Positions 18,823 to 29,654 of a stretch of DNA of 64,000 nt are shown in pieces. Below the pieces are notes generated by a model. The model was not told the DNA's origin. It saw nothing but the letters and a program-made list of their open reading frames with translations, and did not search any database. The translations under genes and the position numbers were made by a program. This DNA comes from Candidatus Methylophosphatis roskildensis (GTDB taxonomy: Bacteria; Pseudomonadota; Gammaproteobacteria; Burkholderiales; Rhodocyclaceae), in contig JADJEV010000003.1 in the NCBI GenBank assembly GCA_016708905.1, positions 620,001-684,000 of the forward strand, read 5' to 3'. Numbering within the stretch: the stretch's first letter is position 1; each line of letters begins with the position of its first letter.

Positions 18823-21486
18823 ATGACTGTCCGAAACCTCGAATTCCTCTTTCGCCCTGCCTCGGTGGCGGTGGTCGCCGAACCCGACGAGCCGAGCCGC
18901 TATGCCGAGGTGGTGTTATCCAATCTTGCGGCCGGCGGATTCAACGGTCCGGTCATGTCGGTCAGTGCAAAGAAGCGCTCGCTGTTCCACATGGGCGACG
19001 ATGTCCGGCTCAGCGAACTCGATGTGGTGCCCGATCTGGCGATTATTTGTGCCTCACTGGACCAGGTGCCGTCGATCATCGCTCAACTCGGCGCCCGTGG
19101 CACCCGTGCGGTGATCGTGGGGCCTTGGATGTGGCACAGGATGAGCATTGGCGCGATAGCAAAGGCGCGCAAAGCCATTCTCGAAGCGGCCCAGCCGTAT
19201 TTGATGCGTGTTCTGGGACCGGGAAGCGGCGGTCTCGTCGTGCCGGCAAGAGGGCTTAACGCCAGCGCTGCCCCGGTCTCGATCACGTCAGGGAAAATTG
19301 CCCTGGTCGCACAGTCGACGGCCGTGACCGCAGCCGTGCTCGATCGCGCCTACAGCAAGGAGATCGGCTTCTCGACGGTGCTGCACCTGGGTGCAGGCCT
19401 CGATGTCGATCTGGCCGACGTACTGGACTGGCTGGCGGCAGACCCGGACACCAAGTCGATCCTGGTGCAGTTCGATGAGGTTTCGGCCGGGCGTAAGTTC
19501 ATGTCGGCAGCGCGTGCCGCAGCACGCAACAAACCCGTAGTCACCATCCGCGCTGGCCCAGTGCACGGCAGGCATCAGGGCAGCACGCCGTTCTCTGCCG
19601 CCGAGGTCGACGAAGCGGCGTTGCGCCGCGCTGGTTGGGTGAGCATCGATACGCTCGGGGATCTGTTCGAAGCCGTCGAGGCGATGGCGCGGGTACGTTC
19701 GCTGCGCGGCGAGAGTCTGACCATCCTGGGCAACGGTCATGGCCTCGGGCGGATTGCCGGCGATACGCTGTCACGTTCTGACGGCCAGCTGGGCAAGCTG
19801 TCGGCAGGCACCGTCAAGCGCCTCGAGGGACTGCTACAGACGCGTTCAAACCTCTCCAATCCACTGGCACTACCGGCGGACATCACGCCAACGAACTGGG
19901 GAGCGGCGCTATCTGCAGTGCTTGCCGACAACGATACGGAAAACGTCCTGACGGTCTGTTCGCCGTCCCCGTTTGCACCGAGCGCTGAAGTCGCCGCGGC
20001 GATATGTGAGGTGTCCCGGGAAACCAAGCGCAACGTCTTTACCTGCTGGGTCGGCGGTGTGGCGATGCTGGAGGCGCAAAAGATCGCGGCGGCGCAGGGC
20101 GTGTTGAGCCATGAGTCACCGGAAAAGGCGATCGCGGTCTTTCTCGGTGTCGTCAGTTACCGGCGCAATCGCGCGTTGCTGATGCAGATGCCGCCGTCGC
20201 TCGCGGAAGGGTTCTCTCCGGACGTCGATGCGGCCCGAAGCGCGCTCAGCGAAGCGATTGCTGCTGGGGCACGGACGCTGTCGGCACGGCAGGCAAGGCG
20301 CGTGTTGCAGGCCTACGGCCTGCCCGTTGGCGAGTATCCGTTGGCGAGCAGCATGGATAAGGCGATCAGTACCGCCGATGACATCGGCTATCCAGTCGAT
20401 CTCGTTCTCGTTCTTGCCAATGGAGCGGAGTTTTCAGAGGGCGTGTCAGGACTTCGTTCTCCTGCAGAGATCCCCGTCGCGGCGCGCGGTCTGCGCAGCC
20501 GTGCGCGGACACGGCACCCTGGCAACCGCGTCAGTGGTTACCGGCTACGACCGAGCGCCGCCCGCAGTGGCGCCCCCGCACTGCGTCTGGGCGTTGCCGA
20601 CGATCCCGTGTTCGGTCCGGTGATCTTCCTTGGCCCGGCATCCGTCTCGGGCTTCCGCGAAGGCCGACTGGTCGTCGCCCTGCCACCGCTCAATCTGGTG
20701 CTGGCCGGCGATCTGGTCGCACGCAGCGGCTTTGCCGAGGGACTCCCAGAAGACGATCGGCCGGCGCTGCAAGCAGCCGCGAGCAATGCACTGGTTCGTC
20801 TGTCGCAACTGCTGACGGATATCGATGAGGTGGCTGGCGTGGAACTTGATCCACTGCACGTCGAGGCCTCGGGCGTGGTCGTACTGGACGCGCGCATCAG
20901 CATCGAGCAGCGGGCACGCAAGTTCGGCTTCCGCCGCTTCGCGATTCGCCCCTATCCGAAGGAACTGGAGCAGCAAGTGGATTGGGAGGGTCGCACGCTC
21001 CTGATCCGCCCGATCCGACCCGAGGATGAGACCATACTCGGCGAATTGCTTAATTCTCTTACTCCGGAGGATTCCCGCATGCGCTTTTTCGGCTCGACCA
21101 GGAACCTGCCGCGTGCCCGCCTCGCCCGTTTTTCCCAGATTGACTACGATCGCGAAATGGCGCTGGTGGCCATCGAGCGCGGGAACGACGGTGCCGAGCG
21201 TTCGCTGGGTGAGGTTCGGGCCGTTGCCGATCCCGACAGCACGTTCGCGGACTTTGCGATCGTTGTCGCCTCTGGAATCAAGGGCAAGGGACTCGGGCAA
21301 CTGTTACTGCAGAGCCTGGTCAGCTACTGCCACAGCCGCGGCATCGGTGAATTGCGCGGCGAAACGCTGGACGGCAACTTACGCATGCAGCGTCTCGCAC
21401 GGAGTCTCGGCTTCAAAGTGACGACCGGAGCTGACCGCGGCACGCTGGATCTTCGCCTGTCGATGAACCAGCACGAACAGCCGTGA
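18823..21486 (+). CDS. Pat/YfiQ-like protein acetyltransferase (NDP-forming acyl-CoA synthetase domain + GNAT)
   Basis: An 887-residue protein. Residues 1-450 resemble the CoA-binding and ligase subdomains of NDP-forming acyl-CoA synthetases (FRPASVAVVAEPDEPSRYAE at the start; FDEVSAGRKFMSAARAAARN in the second subdomain). Residues 480-690 are a degenerate ATP-grasp-like part ending DPVFGPVIFLG and VAGVELDPLHVE. The C-terminal 170 residues are a GNAT domain (IRPIRPEDETILGELLNSL, GIKGKGLGQLLLQSLVSYC). This order is that of Pat/YfiQ enzymes, which acetylate lysines of acetyl-CoA synthetase and other proteins. The gene stands alone. The middle (residues 525-610) reads less like the family than the rest, so a local compensated frameshift cannot be excluded. 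Confidence 0.85.
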   Translation: MTVRNLEFLFRPASVAVVAEPDEPSRYAEVVLSNLAAGGFNGPVMSVSAKKRSLFHMGDDVRLSELDVVPDLAIICASLDQVPSIIAQLGARGTRAVIVGPWMWHRMSIGAIAKARKAILEAAQPYLMRVLGPGSGGLVVPARGLNASAAPVSITSGKIALVAQSTAVTAAVLDRAYSKEIGFSTVLHLGAGLDVDLADVLDWLAADPDTKSILVQFDEVSAGRKFMSAARAAARNKPVVTIRAGPVHGRHQGSTPFSAAEVDEAALRRAGWVSIDTLGDLFEAVEAMARVRSLRGESLTILGNGHGLGRIAGDTLSRSDGQLGKLSAGTVKRLEGLLQTRSNLSNPLALPADITPTNWGAALSAVLADNDTENVLTVCSPSPFAPSAEVAAAICEVSRETKRNVFTCWVGGVAMLEAQKIAAAQGVLSHESPEKAIAVFLGVVSYRRNRALLMQMPPSLAEGFSPDVDAARSALSEAIAAGARTLSARQARRVLQAYGLPVGEYPLASSMDKAISTADDIGYPVDLVLVLANGAEFSEGVSGLRSPAEIPVAARGLRSRARTRHPGNRVSGYRLRPSAARSGAPALRLGVADDPVFGPVIFLGPASVSGFREGRLVVALPPLNLVLAGDLVARSGFAEGLPEDDRPALQAAASNALVRLSQLLTDIDEVAGVELDPLHVEASGVVVLDARISIEQRARKFGFRRFAIRPYPKELEQQVDWEGRTLLIRPIRPEDETILGELLNSLTPEDSRMRFFGSTRNLPRARLARFSQIDYDREMALVAIERGNDGAERSLGEVRAVADPDSTFADFAIVVASGIKGKGLGQLLLQSLVSYCHSRGIGELRGETLDGNLRMQRLARSLGFKVTTGADRGTLDLRLSMNQHEQP

Positions 21487-21823
21487 CGAGTTCCGGGGGA
21501 AAGCTTGGCGGGTCAGTTCGCGGATGACCGATGATGCCGACAACAAAGTCACCGCGATCACCTCGCAGAAGGTGCCGGTCGCCGGCACGATAGCCACCCA
21601 TCCCGGGGTCCATCGCCCGCGCACCAACGAATTTACGCAGTTTGAGGAACGACTCTGTCGCACCTATCCGACGGGATTCGGACGCTCAACTGTGCCCGTT
21701 TCGCATCTATTGACGGACCGGTCTTGGCCGGTGGGCGAGTTCCCCAAAGTTCCTCATTGCAGACACTCAGCGATTCTGCCTCAGGGCTGGCGAACGTCCA
21801 GAAACGTAGAGGAAAGCGAACTT
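21487..21823. other. Spacer before the ISL3 element, no gene recognised
   Basis: No convincing frame on either strand. The last 20 bases include CGTAGAGGAAAGC, which recurs reversed near 47605 outside the second ISL3 copy. Confidence 0.35.
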
Positions 21824-21897
21824 GGGTCTTCCGCACTTTGTGTGACGCCTCGCCGGAGGGCTTGATTTTGAACTGATCGTGCCCTACCTAGAGCGAT

Positions 21898-23545
21898 ATG
21901 AAGAGCAAATTGCTCAATGGACTAGAACGAATTCTCGCGCGCATCGGCAAGCGAGTTGTGCATTGCGCTGAGTTGGGAAGCACGATCGATGTGCAAGCCT
22001 GCAGTACCGTTCGCGCGGCCCCGTGTCCGGCCTGCCAAAGTTGGAGTGATCGACTCCATGGCCGCTATGTCCGCTGTCTTGCCGAACGCCCGAGCCTGGA
22101 ACAGCAGGTCGTGATATTTGTTGAGATCCGTCGATTCAAGTGCCCGAGCGCAGATTGTCTCCGCCGAACGTTCGCCGAGGACATCCAATCTCTGGCAGGG
22201 CGACATCAACGGCGAACGCGATCTCAGGCACGAGCGCTACAAGCGCTGGGTCACGCCCTGGGCGGAGCAGCGGCAGCTCGGCTTGCCGCTAGCTTAGGGC
22301 TTCGTGCCAGTGCAGACACCGTGCTGCGCGAGGTGCGCCGAGCTGGCGTGGGCAAGCAGAGGGTCCCTCCTCAGGTTGTCGGCATTGACGACTGGGCGAT
22401 TGCACGGGGTCACCACTATGGGACGATCATTGTCGACCTGGAGCGCCGCGAGCCGATCGAGGTGTTCGCTGGTCGGGAGACGACCGTGGTCGCCCACTGG
22501 CTGCGCGACAACCCCAGCATCAGGATTGTTGCCCGAGACCGTGCGGGTGCGTATTCAGAGGCGGTTGCGGTTGCACTGCCTGCGGCGCAGCAGGTATCCG
22601 ATCGCTGGCACCTGCTGGGCAATCTTCGCGACAACGTCGAGAGTATGCTGCACCGGCTGGGGCCACAGTTGCGTCAGGCCGCGCAGCAGGTCGAGGTCGG
22701 TAGCGTTCCGATGGGCCGGCAAGGGTTGCCGCGCGGAACAGCACTTCGAGGATGGCAGCGCCTGAGCGACGACCGGCGCGCCGCACGATTGGCCCGCTAC
22801 GAGGAAGTGATGGCCCTGCACGGGCAGGGCCGCACGATGAAGGGCATCGCCCGCGAGTTGTCGATCGACCATCGCACGGTGCGCAAGTTCGTCACCGCTC
22901 GCGCCTTTCCGGAGCGCGCCCGCAGGACGCGAGGACCAACGCCGCTGGACGAGCATCGCGGATACATCGAGGAACGCATCCGGCAGGGCTGCCATAGCCC
23001 GAGACTGCTTTGGCAGGAGGTCCGAGCGCGAGGCTACACGGGAAGTCACTCTGCCGTGCGGGACTGCGTCTTGCGCCTGCTCACGCCCCAAGGAAAGGAT
23101 CCGCTGGTCAAGCAGTCGCCTCGCACGATGGCCTGCCCGTCGCCTCGGCGCGCGTTCGGCTGGCTTGCCGGCTGGAAGAAGCTCAACCCGGATCGGCCGC
23201 AAGGCGATGAGCACGAGCGGTTCGTGGAGGCACTTTGCGTACTTGAACCGTCGGTGGCCGTGGTTCGTAGCCTCACGCGACAGTTCCTTGGCATGATGCA
23301 CCGCCGTCTCACCCGAAGAATTCGACAAATGGCTCAAGCGCCTGGAAAGCTGTGGTGTGAAGGAGCTTGAGCGGTTCGCTGCCAGCCTGCGCTCTGACCT
23401 ACCGGCGGTGCGAGCGGCCTTCACGTTGCCGTGGAGTAACGGTCAGACCGAAGGGCATGTCAATCGCCTCAAATTTCTTAAGCGGCAAATGTACGGTCGA
23501 GCGAGCGTGGAGCTGCTAAGGCTTCGGGCATTGAACCCGAACTGA
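21898..23545 (+). pseudogene. ISL3-family transposase (copy A), frameshifted
   Basis: Starts at ATG 21898. An N-terminal zinc finger (CPACQSWSDRLHGRYV and RRFKCPSADCLRRTFAED) and helix-turn-helix precede the DDE domain (VVGIDDWAIARGHHYGTIIV, DRWHLLGNLRDNVESML). The frame breaks near 23308 (CGCCGTCTCACCC), and the C-terminal 60 residues (ELERFAASLRSDLPAVRAAF, NGQTEGHVNRLKFLKRQMYG) lie in another frame up to 23545. Copy B breaks at the same codon with a different indel. Confidence 0.85.
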
Positions 23546-23657
23546 GAGGCTCGACCCGCCAAGGCAGGCGCCGACCGCAAGCACCATCGAACCAGCAGGC
23601 TCCAAACCCGTCGTCAAGCGCTTGTGCCTCCGGCACAAGCGTAGCGCGCCGGTCAAC

Positions 23658-25610
23658 CCCGACTTTGACACTTGCTAGTGACATAACAGCTGGAAGCGGC
23701 CTGGGGCGCGGCTTTCCGGGCGGTGTCAGAAATGGGCGTGTATCTAGGCGGGAACGGGCCTCAGGCGAGGCTCAGGATCGGGGCGGGCTGCTTGATTTGC
23801 AGTGATTTCAGTCGCTTAGTGGCATCCGCCGTGGGCTCGGTAACCTGCCAGACGGTGCCGTGGGGCTAAACAATTGCGCAAGCTGGATGCGCTTGAGATC
23901 GTCGCGGATGTTGCGCCAGGTGTCCCCACAGGCATGCTCGGCGGTGCGCTCGAGCAGCAGCGACAAAACGGTGAGTGCCACATGGGCATGGATGCGATGC
24001 GGCGCCCAATGAAACACCGGGCGCAGGCGCAATCCGCTCTTTAGCGTCCGCCAGGCCTCCTCCACACGCTGCAGCTGCTTGTAGCCCAACGCCATATCCT
24101 CGGAGCTCAGCGTGTCGTCGTTGCTATGGACCACGAACTTGCCGTCGAAGCGTTCGGCCTGCTTCACCTTGGCGGCATCCAGCAGCAGACGCCCCTGCGC
24201 AGTCAGCTTCAGGTAGCGCCCGTAACGAGCACTGGCGCGCAGCGCACACTCACGCTTGCTGTGTTGCTCGTCGGCGGCCTCGCGCAGGCTCGCCAGTTCG
24301 GCTTCCAACTCCTTGAGTACTTCAGCGCGGTGGGATCGCTGGCGCTCGGCCTCCTGCGGGTTGTAGCACAACACGTAGCGGCGTCGCCGCTCGCCTTCGC
24401 CGACCATGACTTCCTTGACCTGGAGGTTCTCGGCTACCGTCTGGTAGCGCCCGGGCCGGGCGAGAACTTCGCGGGTAATCTCATCGCCGCGGCGCATCGG
24501 CATGCACAGCAGATACTTGCCCCCGCCGCGCGAGAGCGCCTTGAGATTGGAAGCCGAGACCATCCCCGCATCGCCCACGAACAGGCAGCGCGTGAGCTGC
24601 CAGCCGCGCAAGTCGGCCTTGACTTGGTCGACCGTGGTGACGTCGACGGTGTTGCCCGGGAACACCCAGGGGCGCACCGGGAAGCCCTCGCGGGTGACCG
24701 CCAGCCCCACCACGATTCTCGCGGCACGTCGCCGCGCCCGTTCTTCGGGTGTCCGCGCTTGCGCGGCGCCGCGTAGGCCTTGCGCCCCGCTGCCTGGCTG
24801 CCGTGAATGAGATCTTCCGCACCCAGGCCGTGATCTTCCTCGTCGATCTCAAAGTGCAGAGACGTCGTGTCATAAAAGGTAACGTCAACGTCGAGGCTCA
24901 GCAGGTCAGCGACGCGAAAGAAGATCGCCCGCTCGATGGCCTCCTTGTTCGTCTCCAGGAAATCCATCGCCCGGTACAGGTGCTGCAGCGACAGCGCTTG
25001 CGTGCCGGCGATCCTGACGTCCTCGCGCAGCCACTGCTCGTAGCAGTACAGCTTCGAACACCCTGCCAGCGCCCGGTTGGCCACCATCGCGAACAGCGCG
25101 CGCTCGACATTGAAGCCCAGCCGCCGCGCCGCCGCCTGCTCGGTGAGGATCTCGCCGATGCCCAGCCGCTGCCACAGCGCTTCAAGCGTATAGACGTCGC
25201 CGTAGGGCCAGGCGCAGACCAGGCGCCAGTTGCCGTCCTCGGCGACGATTCTCTCGGGCGAGCAGCGGCGCAGAATGCTCTTGGCAAGTCGGCGCAAGCG
25301 CTCTGTAACGGCGGCATCGTCGGCACGCCCGAAGTTACACAGAATGCGGGTCTCGGAGCGGCGCTTCTCAGCGTTCCAGACGTTCTCGGCCAGTTGCAGG
25401 TAGGTGACCACGCTACCGTCGGCGCGCTTCTGCTTGGATTCGCGCAGATACATGTGCCCAATGCTATCGGCGGTACCGCCCTATCGTCAAGGCTTACGGG
25501 CCGATCCATGTATCTAGGGCTTTTGGCGTGGAGGACGATGCCCTCCCAAGCAGTTCAATGGGTTAGCGCGGTTCCGCCGGAAAATGTGCCCAGGAACTGT
25601 CAAAGTCGGG
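23658..25610 (-). mobile_element. IS1634-type element A, nested in ISL3 copy A
   Basis: A 1953-bp element with inverted ends CCCGACTTTGACA. It is flanked by a direct TCAAC duplication (23653-23657 and 25611-25615). ISL3 copy B has a single TCAAC at the corresponding position, which confirms insertion. Confidence 0.9.
23808..25453 (-). pseudogene. IS1634-type transposase (element A), frameshifted
   Basis: On the minus strand from ATG 25453 (MYLRESKQKRADGSVVTYLQ) the frame runs to PKNGRGDVPRESWWGW near 24715, where a single-base shift occurs. The rest continues in the next frame: IVVGLAVTREGFPVRPWVFP, LFVGDAGMVSASNL and YKQLQRVEEAWRTLKSGLRL, which holds the catalytic Glu. A second one-base loss in a G run near 23863 removes the true C-terminus. 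The first shift is shared with element B; the second is not. Confidence 0.85.
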
Positions 25611-25896
25611 TCAACGCATGTCAAACGAATGCCGCGCGGCCGCCACGTTAATCGTTCCGAGTGACGACCATAATTTCCGATCCACCAGCGTCACACAAAG
25701 TGCGGAAGACCCATCTTTGCTTCGGACTACGGGTTTTCAGGCGTCATCAGCACGCAGTGCCCGCCTGACAACTGCTCACACCGTCCTGGAACAATCCGGA
25801 TTACCCGGGATACTTGCGGAAGTGGCGTTGGATCTACTATCCTTAATCGAGCGTGTTCTGACTGTTTTCGGGCAGATCGCCAAAAGGAGGATTGTC

Positions 25897-26088
25897 ATGC
25901 CGTGGAAGAAAGCCTGGCCGTCAAAAGCCAAGGAAAAGCTCAAGCCGTTGGGGCTCAGCGACAAGTCAATCGCGACCCTCGAGGGTTACGGTTCCCTGCA
26001 GAAATTCAAAGACGATCCGGAGGGTGCGCAGAAGGGAGCGCGCAAGGCAGAAGTCGAGGCCGCGCTTAAGGAAAGTGGCATTTACTGA
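25897..26088 (+). CDS. Small orphan protein, 63 residues
   Basis: Begins at ATG 25897 with a strong AGGAGG eight bases upstream; the open frame extends further up but without such a site. The product is lysine-rich and probably helical (PWKKAWPSKAKEKLKPLGLS, a GYGSLQKFKDDPEG loop and a KAEVEAALKESGIY tail). No signal peptide or membrane segment. I do not recognise the family. It lies between ISL3 element A and another small gene at 26355 on the same strand; the two may be functionally linked cargo, but that is inference. Confidence 0.6.
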   Translation: MPWKKAWPSKAKEKLKPLGLSDKSIATLEGYGSLQKFKDDPEGAQKGARKAEVEAALKESGIY

Positions 26089-26354
26089 GCCTGCGTCTCA
26101 TGTATAAGTGCATGAGTTCACTTTACATTCCTGATAAGTCATCACTGAAAACAAGGCGGCTGTTGGCGCTTCGATGGGAGGAGGAATGACCTGGATGCCA
26201 TTCACCTGGTGTAGCGGCGATGCCGTGACCTGCCGGCGCTTGTGTTCCGTAATCGGGAACATTAACCCACCAAGCGTGAATGTCTTGTCTTGCTCCAACC
26301 CGCTCAATTTCACTTTGAAACCCGTTCTGCTTAAACCACAGAGGAGACAGTGCC

Positions 26355-26594
26355 ATGCCCGACAAATACTTTCCGGACGAGAAGGAACCGCACATTCACG
26401 AATTCGCCAAAAACAAGGGTATAGGGTTTACCGACGCCCGGCACCGACACACCACATTGCTGGACGGAGACGAGCTTCGCGAGCCCGCCTGCATCAAGGT
26501 GATTGACGACCTGAAAGCGAAACCCACCGCACGCGAACAGCAAATCATCGACTACATCAAGGCGCTGGTGAGGAAACACAAAAAAGGCCGGTGA
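26355..26594 (+). CDS. Small orphan protein, 79 residues
   Basis: ATG 26355 follows GAGGAGACAG. The product is charged, with a His-rich stretch (DEKEPHIHEFAKNKGIGFTD and ARHRHTTLLDGDELRE) and a basic helical end (IIDYIKALVRKHKKGR). No membrane segment. Family not recognised. It is 266 bases behind the small gene at 25897 and followed by an ISL3 relic. Confidence 0.55.
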   Translation: MPDKYFPDEKEPHIHEFAKNKGIGFTDARHRHTTLLDGDELREPACIKVIDDLKAKPTAREQQIIDYIKALVRKHKKGR

Positions 26595-26639
26595 TGCAGG
26601 CGCGGGACCAACACAGTCATTGTCGACGAAAGTAAATTA

Positions 26640-27173
26640 CTTTCGCGGACATACGGGTGGCATACCGGCCCGACGCAACTGGCGCAGCACCGTATCACCG
26701 CTGGCTGGCATGCCCAACTGGGCAGTGAGCCTGGATGCCGCCGCGCCACCGAGCGCATAGCCGAAGGCCCGCAGCGCCTGAGCCAGTACCGTCGTGCGGC
26801 GCTGGTAGGGTTCAGCCAACGATCCCAGTGCCTCCACGAATGTTCGCCGAGGACATTTCGCGTTGATGCACTTGAATCTTCGGACCTCTACGAACAGCGC
26901 GACCGGTTGCGTCACGCAGGCACGCTCTGCCACCTTGCGAATGTAGCGGCCATGAATCCGCTTGCTCGGTTGCGAGCACCTCGGACACCTCGCTTACCGC
27001 CGACACCGAGAGCCCGCCGTCACTGACTTGCCACTGGGTGATCCGCTTGCCGCGGCATGGAGCGATTTCGACAGAACAGGGAGCGCGTTCTTCAATGATC
27101 CACCTCGGATAATCGATTGGACGACCCGATTATCCGTCTCCGCGCCAGCGTCACACAAAGTGCGGAAGACCCG
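26640..27173 (-). mobile_element. ISL3-family 5' remnant on the minus strand
   Basis: The 5' terminal repeat is at 27147-27173, the reverse of GGGTCTTCCGCACTTTGTGT. Downstream on the minus strand the transposase N-terminus is readable: zinc-finger text CPRCSQPSKRIHGRYIRK, FVEVRRFKCINAKCPRRTFV and ALRAFGYALGGAAASRLTAQ, ending near 26640 at RAGMPPVCP. The catalytic part and the other end are gone. The protein text differs clearly from copies A and B, so this is a separate ISL3 species. Confidence 0.75.
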
Positions 27174-27278
27174 TAATATTTACAACAATCTCAACAATCT
27201 CAAAGTAATACTGACAATAACTCGGTTTCTGGGCCGAAATGCTGGAGGAAAGAGTCGAAATAGCGCCGTGCGATTAAA

Positions 27279-29232
27279 CCCGACTTTGACACTTGCTAGT
27301 GACATAACAGCTGGAAGCGGCCTGGGGCGCGGCTTTCCGGGCGGTGTCAGAATTGGGCGTGTATCTAGGCGGGAACGGGCCTCAGGCGAGGCTCAGGATC
27401 GGGGCGGGCTGCTTGATTTGCAGTGATTTCAGTCGCTTAGTGGCATCCGCCGTGGGCTCGGTAACCTGCCAGACGGTGCCGTGGGGGCTAAACAATTGCG
27501 CAAGCTGGATGCGCTTGAGATCGTCGCGGATGTTGCGCCAGGTGTCCCCACAGGCATGCTCGGCGGTGCGCTCGAGCAGCAGCGACAAAACGGTGAGTGC
27601 CACATGGGCATGGATGCGATGCGGCGCCCAATGAAACACCGGGCGCAGGCGCAATCCGCTCTTTAGCGTCCGCCAGGCCTCCTCCACACGCTGCAGCTGC
27701 TTGTAGCCCAACGCCATATCTTCGGAGCTCAGCGTGTCGTCGTTGCTATGGACCACGAACTTGCCGTCGAAGCGTTCGGCCTGCTTCACCTTGGCGGCAT
27801 CCAGCAGCAGACGCCCCTGCGCAGTCAGCTTCAGGTAGCGCCCGTAACGAGCACTGGCGCGCAGCGCACACTCACGCTTGCTGTGTTGCTCGTCGGCGGC
27901 CTCGCGCAGGCTCGCCAGTTCGGCTTCCAACTCCTTGAGTACTTCAGCGCGGTGGGATCGCTGGCGCTCGGCCTCCTGCGGGTTGTAGCACAACACGTAG
28001 CGGCGTCGCCGCTCGCCTTCGCCGACCATGACTTCCTTGACCTGGAGGTTCTCGGCTACCGTCTGGTAGCGCCCGGGCCGGGCGAGAACTTCGCGGGTAA
28101 TCTCATCGCCGCGGCGCATCGGCATGCACAGCAGATACTTGGCCCCGCCGCGCGAGAGCGCCCTGAGATTGGAAGCCGAGACCATCCCCGCATCGCCCAC
28201 GAACAGGCAGCGCGTGAGCTGCCAGCCGCGCAAGTCGGCCTTGACTTGGTCGACCGTGGTGACGTCGACGGTGTTGCCCGGGAACACCCAGTGGCGCACC
28301 GGGAAGCCCTCGCGGGTGACCGCCAGCCCCACCACGATTCTCGCGGCACGTCGCCGCGCCCGTTCTTCGGGTGTCCGCGCTTGCGCGGCGCCGCGTAGGC
28401 CTTGCGCCCCGCTGCCTGGCTGCCGTGAATGAGATCTTCCGCACCCAGGCCGTGATCTTCCTCGTCGATCTCAAAGTGCAGAGACGTCGTGTCATAAAAG
28501 GTAACGTCAACGTCGAGGCTCAGCAGGTCAGCGACGCGAAAGAAGATCGCCCGCTCGATGGCCTCCTTGTTCGCCTCCAGGAAATCCATCGCCCCGTACA
28601 GGTGTTGCAGCGACAGTGCTTGCGTGCCGGCGATCCTGACGTCCTCGCGCAGCCACTGCTCGTAGCAGTACAGCTTGGAACAGGCTGCCAGCGCCCGGTT
28701 GGCCACCATCGCGAACAACGCCCGCTCGACATCGAAGCCCAGCCGCCGCGCCCCCGCCTGCTCGTTGATGACCTCGCCAATGCCCAGCCTCTCCCACAGC
28801 GCTTGCAGCGCATAGACGTCGCCATAGGGCCAAGCGCAGACCAAGCGCCAGTTGCCGTCTTCGGCCACGATTCGCTCGGGCGAGCAGCGGCGCAGGATGC
28901 TCTTGGCGAGCCGGCGCAACCGCTCGATGACTGCCTCGTCATCGGCACGCCCACAGTTGTACAGAATGCGGGTCTCGGAGCGGCGCTTATCAGCGTTCCA
29001 GACATTCTCGGCCAGTTGCAGGTAGCTGACCACGCTACCGTCGGCGCGCTTCTGCTTGGATTCGCGCAAATACATGTGACCAATGTTATCGACGGCATCG
29101 CCCTACCGTCAAGGCATACGGGCCTATCCATGTATCTAGGGATTTCGGCGTACAGGAAGACACCCTCTCAAACAGATCAATGGGTTAGATCGCTTCCGCC
29201 GGAGAATGTGCCCGGGAACTGTCAAAGTCGGG
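27279..29232 (-). mobile_element. IS1634-type element B
   Basis: A 1954-bp close copy of element A with the same CCCGACTTTGACA ends. The flanks differ (TTAAA left, TGAGG right), so there is no target duplication. The right end abuts a group II intron 5' fragment directly. This suggests rearrangement after insertion. Confidence 0.88.
27382..29075 (-). pseudogene. IS1634-type transposase (element B), frameshifted
   Basis: Reads from ATG 29075 (MYLRESKQKRADGSVVSYLQ) to the same frame break as element A (PRESWWGW near 28337). It continues in the next frame through the catalytic region to the full C-terminus KRLKSLQIKQPAPILSLA. The C-terminal G run is intact here (five G), unlike in element A. 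The N-terminal 120 residues differ from element A at many positions; the remainder is nearly identical. Confidence 0.85.
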
Positions 29233-29311
29233 TGAGGGTGTGCTACTTGCAAGGTCAACGTCCGTGTCGGAGTTGGCCACAGCTCCGTAGCGGAAGGTAA
29301 CTGCGTCGTCG
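29233..29311 (+). ncRNA. Group II intron 5' fragment
   Basis: From TGAGGGTGTGC onward the text follows the intron start at 17539. It includes GGAGTTGGCCACAGCTCCGT and AGCGGAAGGTAACTGCGTCG and then stops at about 29311. Only domain I sequence is left. Differences in the first 40 bases show it is a related copy, not a recent duplicate. Confidence 0.65.
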
Positions 29312-29654
29312 CTGTTACGACCGCGATGTTGTCGGCGCTCTGTCCCAACCCATTTGACGCCGATTTTGAGGGCGTGTTGCATCGATCAACTGGGACAGTC
29401 CACCCCTCGCGATCAGTACGGGCATCTGGTCCATGAATTGCAGCCGTGGTCAGCGCCAACGCATGCTCAATCGCCATGCTGATCGTCGGGTTCATCGTCT
29501 CGCCAGCTTCTCGTCGGGTTGAGAACACCGCTAGAGGCTAACCCACGCGGCCTAACATAGAACCTATCTCTGGGTTGCCTCTATCAGACTTCGGCCGCCC
29601 CGGGACGCCCTCCGGCCACTGCCTGTTCGATGTCTGTCGCCTGTTCACGCTGCT
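29312..29654. other. Region downstream of the toxin-like locus, no gene assigned
   Basis: A minus-strand frame (MNPTISMAIEHALALTTAA near 29430-29495) shows no family motif. A weak inverted repeat (TGTCCCAACC with GGGACAGTCC near 29341-29400) is present. Confidence 0.3.

Larger units (their letters stand above)
21824..25712 (+). mobile_element. ISL3-family element A with nested IS1634-type insertion
   Basis: Inverted ends start GGGTCTTCCGCACTTTGTGT (left, 21824) and return inverted at 25685-25712. The uninterrupted ISL3 would be about 1.93 kb, as in copy B at 45524. A 1953-bp IS lies inside its 3' non-coding part, flanked by TCAAC on both sides. No 8-bp target duplication is visible outside (GCGAACTT versus ATCTTTGC). 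Confidence 0.85.

Noticed and set aside
24126..24776. Plus-strand frame of 216 residues, duplicated at 27748
   Set aside because: It is the antisense of the IS1634-type transposases and is duplicated only because the IS is.
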